12,000 nucleotides of DNA from JAQIBY01 sp046546095 (GTDB taxonomy: Bacteria; Bacteroidota; Bacteroidia; Bacteroidales; ML635J-15), in NCBI GenBank assembly GCA_046546095.1, contig JBKGYK010000083.1, forward strand, positions 1 through 12,000, given 5' to 3'. The notes beneath the pieces are model-generated. The model was not told the origin of the DNA, did no database searches, and worked only from the letters and a program-made list of their open reading frames with translations. Shown piece by piece: positions 7,225 to 12,000 of the stretch; position 1 is the first letter of the stretch; each line of letters opens with the position of its first letter. The position numbers were made by a program, and so were the translations under genes.

Positions 7225-7447
7225 TTCACCAGTGTCACACCATAATAACAAACTATCTCAAAATCTACGGATGTTACTTCAATCCCAACATCTACTCAAG
7301 GTAACAAAGCAAACAAAGGTTTTTGGAAATTTTATGTTTGCAACCTTCATTCTGAACAACAGGTTACCTTATCTATTCCCAATACCTCAGATTGACTTCT
7401 GACTATAGTTATTGTGGTTCTTTCCCAAAGCAACACACTGGTGAAAG
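7225..7447 (+). ncRNA. Candidate 6S-like structured small RNA
   Basis: Four nested long-range pairings can be read by eye. The closing stem TTCACCAGTGT (7225-7235) pairs with ACACTGGTGAA (7435-7445), 11 bp perfect. ACCATAATAAC (7239-7249) pairs with GTTATTGTGGT (7408-7418), 11 bp with one G-U. AAGGTAAC (7298-7305) pairs with GTTACCTT (7363-7370), and GCAAAC (7309-7314) with GTTTGC (7336-7341). Between the lower and upper stems lies a large internal bubble: 48 nt on the 5' side, holding a small hairpin GATGTT/AACATC (7270-7275, 7287-7292), and 37 nt on the 3' side. Closing stem, large central bubble and long apical arm in about 220 nt is the layout of 6S RNA, which mimics an open promoter and binds RNA polymerase. 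A strong terminator starts 3 nt after the stem, with no upstream gene to serve. A GAATTTTG string (7216-7223), one mismatch from the -7 consensus, might place the start near the stem, but no -33 fits. That it is a structured RNA is fairly likely; the 6S identity is inference. Confidence 0.55.
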
Positions 7448-7485
7448 AGAGGAGGTTTACGGCTTGGCCTCCTCTTGTTTTTTTT
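7448..7485 (+). terminator. Strong intrinsic terminator after the candidate small RNA
   Basis: AGAGGAGG (7448-7455) pairs perfectly with CCTCCTCT (7468-7475) around a 12-nt loop, followed by TG and eight T (7478-7485). The nearest upstream coding stop on this strand is about 690 bp away, so it most likely ends a non-coding transcript. It could instead be an attenuator in a leader of the next gene, but that gene has its own promoter downstream. Confidence 0.85.
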
Positions 7486-7543
7486 ACATGACGAACACAT
7501 TACTTTTATCCTCTCTAAATAAGCAATTCATGTTGTACGAATT

Positions 7544-7573
7544 GTTGCAGGCTGTATTTTTTTTCTAATTTAG
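7544..7573 (+). promoter_or_regulatory. Bacteroidota-type promoter of the MFS transporter gene
   Basis: GTTG (7544-7547), an 18-bp spacer containing a T-run, and TAATTTAG (7566-7573), which departs from TAnnTTTG at one base. Spacing equals that of the pruA promoter. The start would fall near 7580, giving a leader of about 20 nt. Confidence 0.5.
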
Positions 7574-7597
7574 CGGGCAAATCAAAATCTATAAGTT

Positions 7598-9292
7598 ATG
7601 AATAAGGTAAAACAGAAAACCCTGAAAGATTCTGCCGCAATGCGTTGGCTGGCTTTGCTCCTTGTTAGTGGACTGATGCTCGCAACCTATTGGTTTCAGG
7701 ATTTTTTCTCAGGCTTAAAAGGTATGATGGAAACCCAGATGGGTTTCACCAGTGAAGAGTTTGGACGTTTGATTGGTCTGACCACCATCGCCAATATGTT
7801 TGGTATGATCATCGTGGGTGGGATGATTCTTGACAAGTGGGGTGTGCGTATTGCCGGTCTTGTTTTTGGTTCTCTGGCCGTACTTGGCGGTGCCATAACA
7901 GCTATGGCAGCTGCCGGTGTGTTTGGCGAAGAGCAAAGCACTCAGCTTACTTTTATGATCATTGGACGTATTCTCTTTGGGTCTGGTCTCGAAGTTGTAT
8001 GTGTGGTTGCTACAACTACCATGGTGAAATGGTTTAAAGGCTATGAACTTGCTCTGGCCATGGCCATCAATATGGGCTTCGGACGACTTGGTTCGGCTAT
8101 GGGTATTGCCATTTCTCCGGATATCTCAGGTACGGTTTCTCCTGCTGTTACATTTGCTGCTGCACTGCTTGGTGTTGCACTTATCATGTTTGTCATTTAT
8201 GTGTTTTTTGACATTAAACTCGACCGCCAGCTCAAGGCCAAAAAAGCTGCCGAAGCCGCCGAAAGTGGTGAAGCTGCTGAAGAAGAAGAGTTTAAGTTTT
8301 CTGACCTCTTTAAACTGATCAAGAATCCTTCCTTTATTTACATCGCTTTGCTTTGTGTGTCCTTTTACGCTGCTGTATTTCCCTTTATCCAGTATGCACC
8401 TGACCTTCTGATAAATAAATTCAACTTTACTGCAGTTCTGCCCGAAGGCGGATTCCAGCTCAATGGAAGTACATCCATGGGAACTGCTGTGATTTATGTA
8501 GGACTCTTTGTTTATGCACTCCTGTTTTCCATCGTGCCCTCACGCATGAAAACCATGAGTAAAAAGATTGGTTCTCTTATTCTCATTGTGGGCACATTTG
8601 CTCTTTTTGCTTACCTGCTGAGAGATACCTTTGCCATCTGGTTTAAAAACGGTTCAAAAACAGCAAGCCTTATCCCGCTGGGTACCATTATCTTTACACC
8701 AATTTTTGGAAACTATGTGGACCGCAAGGGTAAAGCCGCTTCCCTGATGATTCTGGGATCTATGCTGCTGATTTTTGCACACATATCCCTTTCATTGTTT
8801 AATAATGTTATGCTGGCCTATCTGGGACTGCTTTCACTCGGTATCGCCTTTTCTTTGGTGCCGGCAGCCATGTGGCCATCCGTTGCTAAAATTGTACCGC
8901 AGCGACGCCTGGGAACAGCTTACTCCACCATGTTTACCATTCAGAACTGGGGGCTTGGAGCTTTCTTCTGGGGTATTGGTGCATTATTGCAGAAAGTAAA
9001 TCCTACCGTTGTTGCTAACAGGGCAGCCCTGAATGAAAAACTATCAGATATGGGACTGACACAGTCAGAAATATCAAAAGAGATTATCAAGATGAAAGAT
9101 CCTCTGATTGATTCCGGTTTTGGCGAGTATACTCAAAAATATATATACGATTACACCATACCGATTTTCATTCTGGTAATCTGTGGTGTGATTTCTATCT
9201 TCCTGGCTTATAAACTCAAACAGGCGGATAAACGTCAGGGTTATGGCCTTGAATTGCCTTCCAGTGAAAAGGGTGAAGGCTCTGTAGAGTAA
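7598..9292 (+). CDS. Major facilitator superfamily transporter, MFSD1-like
   Basis: A 564-residue polytopic inner-membrane protein with about twelve hydrophobic spans. The MFS motif A is visible after the second span as GGMILDKWGVRIAG (74-87), and its repeat-half partner as GNYVDRKGK (371-379). The stretch RILFGSGLEVVCVVATTTMVKWFKG (124-148, broken here by a few variable residues across family members) and INMGFGRLGS (157-166) resemble the MFSD1/NarK-like branch, whose animal member exports dipeptides from lysosomes; the substrate here is not known. The central cytoplasmic loop (about 206-236) is Ala/Glu/Lys-rich. Extra hydrophilic segments occur at about 279-295 and 466-515, making it longer than a typical 400-450-residue MFS protein. 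It has its own promoter and terminator, so it is probably monocistronic. The MFS call is firm; the MFSD1-like call is from motif resemblance. Confidence 0.85.
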   Translation: MNKVKQKTLKDSAAMRWLALLLVSGLMLATYWFQDFFSGLKGMMETQMGFTSEEFGRLIGLTTIANMFGMIIVGGMILDKWGVRIAGLVFGSLAVLGGAITAMAAAGVFGEEQSTQLTFMIIGRILFGSGLEVVCVVATTTMVKWFKGYELALAMAINMGFGRLGSAMGIAISPDISGTVSPAVTFAAALLGVALIMFVIYVFFDIKLDRQLKAKKAAEAAESGEAAEEEEFKFSDLFKLIKNPSFIYIALLCVSFYAAVFPFIQYAPDLLINKFNFTAVLPEGGFQLNGSTSMGTAVIYVGLFVYALLFSIVPSRMKTMSKKIGSLILIVGTFALFAYLLRDTFAIWFKNGSKTASLIPLGTIIFTPIFGNYVDRKGKAASLMILGSMLLIFAHISLSLFNNVMLAYLGLLSLGIAFSLVPAAMWPSVAKIVPQRRLGTAYSTMFTIQNWGLGAFFWGIGALLQKVNPTVVANRAALNEKLSDMGLTQSEISKEIIKMKDPLIDSGFGEYTQKYIYDYTIPIFILVICGVISIFLAYKLKQADKRQGYGLELPSSEKGEGSVE

Positions 9293-9328
9293 TAAATATA
9301 GAAATTTTCTGAATTTGTACATAAAAAG

Positions 9329-9364
9329 CAGGCTGCATCTGATTGATGTGGCCTGGTTTTTTTT
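9329..9364 (+). terminator. Intrinsic terminator of the MFS gene
   Basis: CAGGCTGCATC (9329-9339) pairs with GATGTGGCCTG (9345-9355) as an 11-bp stem with two adjacent G-U pairs and a 5-nt loop. One G then precedes eight T (9357-9364). It starts 37 bp after the MFS stop. Confidence 0.88.
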
Positions 9365-9371
9365 ATTTTTG
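9342..9371 (+). promoter_or_regulatory. Promoter of the TraB/GumN gene, overlapping the upstream terminator
   Basis: TATTTTTG (9364-9371) is an exact TAnnTTTG -7 element. ATTG (9342-9345) sits 18 bp upstream, the same spacing as at pruA, and differs from TTTG at one base. The -33 lies in the terminator loop and the -7 begins at the last T of the T-run. The start would be near 9377, about 20 nt before the ATG. Confidence 0.55.
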
Positions 9372-9396
9372 TGGCATAACCAAAACAAATTCGGTG

Positions 9397-10275
9397 ATGA
9401 TGAGAAAAATTTTGCTTCTTATATTGGCAGCCTGTGGTATAGTATTCAGCGTGGCTGCACAGGAAAACTCCTTGCTGTGGGAAGTTTCCGGAAAAAAGAC
9501 CGACAGTCCGTCCTATCTTTATGGCACCATTCACATTCAATCCGCTGAAGTTTTTGCGTTTGATAAGGTGGTGTATGATAAACTAACATCATGTGAAAGC
9601 CTGGCAGTTGAATTACTGATTGATGAATTGGACAAAGATGAGCTTAGTAAGCTGATGCTTATGGAGGAAGGAAAGCTGAGCGATTACCTGACAGATGAAC
9701 AATATGCGATTCTTGATTCTGTAATGAAAAAGCAGACAGGACAATCGCTGAGCATGTTTGGAAAAATGAAACCTTTCTTTCTGTCTTCTCAGATTTTGCA
9801 GACAATCATGCCCAAAGAAATGCCAATGGCCCTGGATATGCATTTTATTGATACGGCAAGAAAAATGGATATGGAATTGATTGCCCTGGAGGAAGTTTCA
9901 GATCAAATTGGCGCTATAGACAAAATGAGTATAGAGGAACAATGTGATATGCTTATGGAGCAGGTGACCGAAATTGATAATTCAATGGAAGATGAATTTG
10001 CAAAGCTTGTCAGGGCTTATGTTGATCAAAACCTGGACAGCCTTGCTGTACTTACCCGGGATACTGCCCTGCCCGAAGCTTTTGGGAAAGAGCTTATCAT
10101 AAAAAGAAATAAGGGAATGGCAAAAGAAATCCATAAACTGATGAAAAAGCAGACTGTTTTTGCTGCTTTCGGCGCTGCTCATCTGGTAGGAGAGGAGGGC
10201 GTTATTGCATTGCTGCGAAAACGCGGATATACTGTGGAGCCTGTTTATTACCAGTTCCGCAGGGAAGAGAACTAA
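9397..10275 (+). CDS. Secreted TraB/GumN-family protein
   Basis: A 292-residue protein with the ATG at 9397 (another at 9400). The frame extends upstream, but 5' extension would run into the terminator and hide the signal peptide, so this start is chosen. Residues 1-22 are a signal peptide (basic MMRK, hydrophobic core, ending SVAAQ). The mature part shows the TraB/PrgY/GumN signature: SYLYGTIH at about 39-46, an acidic stretch with AVELLIDEL at about 70-78, ALEE near 163-166, and the C-terminal FGAAHLVGEEGVI at about 258-270 followed by LRKRGYTVEPV. The paired GxxH motifs and conserved Glu are those proposed to bind metal in the TIKI/TraB/EreA-like clan of putative metallohydrolases. Location is periplasm or outside. 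Substrate is unknown; GumN's role in polysaccharide synthesis should not be assumed. It ends 4 bp inside the convergent SDR gene. Confidence 0.85.
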   Translation: MMRKILLLILAACGIVFSVAAQENSLLWEVSGKKTDSPSYLYGTIHIQSAEVFAFDKVVYDKLTSCESLAVELLIDELDKDELSKLMLMEEGKLSDYLTDEQYAILDSVMKKQTGQSLSMFGKMKPFFLSSQILQTIMPKEMPMALDMHFIDTARKMDMELIALEEVSDQIGAIDKMSIEEQCDMLMEQVTEIDNSMEDEFAKLVRAYVDQNLDSLAVLTRDTALPEAFGKELIIKRNKGMAKEIHKLMKKQTVFAAFGAAHLVGEEGVIALLRKRGYTVEPVYYQFRREEN

Positions 10276-11051
10276 TCTTGGGAATGCATATTTCTCACGA
10301 TATGAAGCAGTACTTTGCGCGGAACAAGACCTTTCAGGAGGTTCATCCACCTGTATTTTCTTCCGTGCACAGCCACAAGCTTACCCCGCATCATGGCTTT
10401 GTAGCCAAAACTCGCTACTTCCATACCGGTTGGTAACTTTTGTTTGCTGAAAACTTTTGTTTCTGCTGCCTGGGATGCTTTCCCAAAACCCGTATTTGTC
10501 GGACCGGGACACAGGGTTGTTACACTGATATTCTTGTCCCTGTTTTCTTCATACAAGGCCTGACTCAAAGCCAGAACATAATGTTTGGTGGCATAATACA
10601 CAGCCATAAACGGCCCGGGGATAAACGCCGCAACTGAGGCTACATTCATTATCCTGCCTTCTCCGGCTTTACGCATGGCCGGCAATAAGGCATAGGTCAG
10701 ATATGTCAGGCTTGTCATGTTCAGTTGCATCATGTGCTCATACTTGTCCCATGGTCTGTCTGTAAATAAACCGTAATCGCCCACACCGGCATTGTTGACA
10801 AGATATTTGACAAACAACCCTTTGTCTTCAATCTCCCTGACAAGTTGCCTGCTGTCTCCCAATTTGCTCAGGTCCACGGATTTGTAATAAGCCGTGATGC
10901 CATACTGATTCTGAAGTTGCTCGGAAAGACGCTTGAGCTTTTCGTGGCTGCGGGCTGCCAGAAATACATTTGTGTTATGCTGGGCAAACTGATGGGCCAG
11001 ATACATGCCGATACCGCCGGACGCCCCGGTAATTAGCGCTATTTTGTTCAT
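10272..11051 (-). CDS. Classical short-chain dehydrogenase/reductase, substrate unknown
   Basis: A 259-residue cytosolic oxidoreductase with a complete SDR motif set: TGASGGIG (8-15), Arg34 after beta-2 (suggesting NADP(H)), VDLS with Asp60, NNAG (86-89), Asn111, Ser139 in VASVAAF, Tyr152 and Lys156 of the YxxxK motif, and PGPTNTGF (182-189). It resembles the DltE/YqjQ-like SDRs with a C-terminal basic and hydrophobic tail (RKYRWMNLLKGLVPRKVLLH), which may contact a membrane or substrate. The substrate cannot be told from sequence. The gene lies 55 bp after yaaA on the same strand without a terminator between, so it is probably the second gene of that unit. Its TAG stop overlaps the TAA of the convergent gene. 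Confidence 0.9.
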   Translation of the reverse strand: MNKIALITGASGGIGMYLAHQFAQHNTNVFLAARSHEKLKRLSEQLQNQYGITAYYKSVDLSKLGDSRQLVREIEDKGLFVKYLVNNAGVGDYGLFTDRPWDKYEHMMQLNMTSLTYLTYALLPAMRKAGEGRIMNVASVAAFIPGPFMAVYYATKHYVLALSQALYEENRDKNISVTTLCPGPTNTGFGKASQAAETKVFSKQKLPTGMEVASFGYKAMMRGKLVAVHGRKYRWMNLLKGLVPRKVLLHIVRNMHSQD

Positions 11052-11106
11052 TTGTTTTTCTTTTCTTTAGTAACAAGTACCGGATAAAACTGTTTAAAAA
11101 TTTTTA

Positions 11107-11865
11107 TCACCGGACAAATACCATGCGATGCTCGTCGGAGAGCTTGTCATCATAAGCATAGCCGTTTACATCAAACAGCTTCAGCTTTTCCGGATCATTG
11201 ATCTTGTTTTTGATGATATAGCGTACCATCTGTCCCCTGGCATTTTTGGCATATACGGTGACTACTTTTAACTCGCCTTTATTGAAATCCTTAAAAACAG
11301 GTGTGATGACTTTTGCTTGTAGTTGCGATGGTTTTACCGATTTATAATACTCGTTGGATGCCAGATTGATGATATAGTCGCCGGCTGACGGAGTTTTACC
11401 GATTTCTTTGGTAATTTTGTCGCCCCAAAACTGATATAGGTTTTTCTTGCTGTCAATCTTCAGTTTGCTGCCCATCTCCAGACGGTATGGCTGAATTCTG
11501 TCCAGGGGACGCAGGATGCCGTACAATCCGGATAATATGCGTAAATGCTCCTGTGCCCATGCAAGTTCTTCCTCTGAGAGACTGCTGGCATCTATGCCGC
11601 GAAAAACTTCCCCGGTGAAAGCCGGCAAAGCCTGTTTGGTGGCCGGTGCCTCCGGATCATTCTGCCAGAGTCGAAATCTGTCATAATTCAGTTGTGCCAA
11701 ATCATAACTGATATCCATGAGGTCTTGTAGCTCTTCCACAGAATATTTTTTCAGCTCTTTGATTAGTTGATTGGCTTTGTCACGGAATACTGGTTTTGTA
11801 CTTTTGCTGATATTGAAATCGCTTTCAAAATCAAGGGATTTGGCAGGAGATATGAGCATTAACAT
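11107..11865 (-). CDS. yaaA: Peroxide stress protein YaaA (UPF0246/DUF328)
   Basis: A 252-residue cytosolic protein close to E. coli YaaA in length (258 aa). YaaA limits damage from hydrogen peroxide by lowering free intracellular iron and has a helix-hairpin-helix-bearing DNA-binding fold. Marks seen: N-terminal MLMLISPAKSLDF, ALPAFTGEVFRGIDA (about 79-93), LRILSGLYGILRPLDRIQPYRLEM (about 108-131, key residues SGLYGxLRPLDxIxPYRLEMG), NLYQFWGDKIT, LASNEYYKSV, and a C-terminal YAKNARGxMxRY block. The ATG at 11865 matches the family's MLxLISPAK start; the ATG at codon 3 is less likely. I found no TAnnTTTG match in the 60 bp upstream, so its promoter is not assigned. Confidence 0.94.
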   Translation of the reverse strand: MLMLISPAKSLDFESDFNISKSTKPVFRDKANQLIKELKKYSVEELQDLMDISYDLAQLNYDRFRLWQNDPEAPATKQALPAFTGEVFRGIDASSLSEEELAWAQEHLRILSGLYGILRPLDRIQPYRLEMGSKLKIDSKKNLYQFWGDKITKEIGKTPSAGDYIINLASNEYYKSVKPSQLQAKVITPVFKDFNKGELKVVTVYAKNARGQMVRYIIKNKINDPEKLKLFDVNGYAYDDKLSDEHRMVFVR

Positions 11866-11935
11866 AATGATATTATTTTGTTTTATTGCTTATCTGTATA
11901 ACCGCCAAAAACCAAAACTGTTTACAGGCCTTGTA

Positions 11936-12000
11936 TTAATCTTTCCCAAACCGGTATTTTAGACCCGCACTGAGCGCCAGACCTGTGCCCTGATAGCTTG
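11936..12000 (-). CDS. C-terminal end of a probable outer-membrane beta-barrel protein
   Basis: On the minus strand one frame is open from the window edge to a TAA at 11938-11936. The last 20 residues have alternating small/polar and hydrophobic residues and finish LKYRFGKD. This is the pattern of the final beta-strand and C-terminal signal of Bacteroidota outer-membrane barrel proteins. Only this tail is visible, so neither the family nor the length can be given. It would be transcribed toward yaaA, 70 bp upstream of that gene's start. Confidence 0.5.
   Translation of the reverse strand, partial: SYQGTGLALSAGLKYRFGKD

Noticed and set aside
7010..7402. Plus-strand open frame of 130 codons in the large intergenic gap
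   Set aside because: It begins Cys/Phe-rich, shows no domain or repeat pattern, and runs through the hairpin at 7107-7156 and most of the structured RNA candidate. The base pairing explains the region better.
7448..7597. Riboswitch or attenuator controlling the MFS gene
   Set aside because: A promoter-like pair with correct spacing lies between the terminator and the gene, so the terminator need not be in the MFS leader. I recognise no known riboswitch core.
9343..9396. TTG start extending the TraB/GumN protein by 18 residues
   Set aside because: It would begin inside the terminator hairpin of the preceding gene and bury the signal peptide; the ATG at 9397 fits the predicted promoter.

Overview
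The window looks like a chromosomal segment of a Bacteroidota bacterium, probably a Bacteroidales/Marinilabiliales-type organism. Three lines of sequence evidence point there. Several genes follow -7 elements of the Bacteroidota form TAnnTTTG. Threonine dehydrogenase is the short-chain (SDR) type paired with kbl. A periplasmic-TPR / membrane / LuxR-like HTH regulator typical of that phylum is present. I see no insertion sequence, phage, CRISPR array, tRNA or rRNA; most of the window is housekeeping and catabolic genes.

Layout. 1-318 (+) is the C-terminal end of a serine hydrolase (beta-lactamase-like family). 319-785 is non-coding, with a GC-rich imperfect palindrome of about 131 nt and the pruA terminator. 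786-2411 (-) is pruA (P5C dehydrogenase, proline catabolism). A 157-bp divergent promoter region separates it from a two-gene threonine-degradation operon (+): SDR-type tdh (2569-3516) and kbl (3528-4751), closed by a terminator. 5132-6754 (+) encodes a membrane-anchored TPR/HTH regulator. 6755-7597 has no convincing protein gene. Its last third folds into a long, closed, 6S-RNA-like structure (7225-7445) that runs directly into a strong intrinsic terminator (7448-7485). 7598-9292 (+) is an MFSD1-like major facilitator; its terminator overlaps the promoter of the next gene, a secreted TraB/GumN-family protein (9397-10275, +). That gene converges, with a 4-bp overlap, on a minus-strand pair: yaaA (11107-11865) followed by a classical SDR (10272-11051). 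The last 65 bases hold the C-terminal strand of a probable outer-membrane beta-barrel protein (-).

How genes work together. tdh and kbl convert L-threonine to glycine plus acetyl-CoA. The divergent pruA oxidises P5C/glutamate semialdehyde to glutamate. The promoter region between them is therefore a hub for amino-acid catabolism. yaaA (peroxide stress) and the SDR are 55 bp apart and probably co-transcribed. The remaining genes look like single transcription units.

The most notable point is the candidate 6S-like regulatory RNA at 7225-7485: nested long-range complementarity followed by an orphan terminator. The GC-rich palindrome at 531-661 and the terminator/promoter overlap at 9329-9371 come next. 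All structure calls were made by eye, without folding software or database searches.
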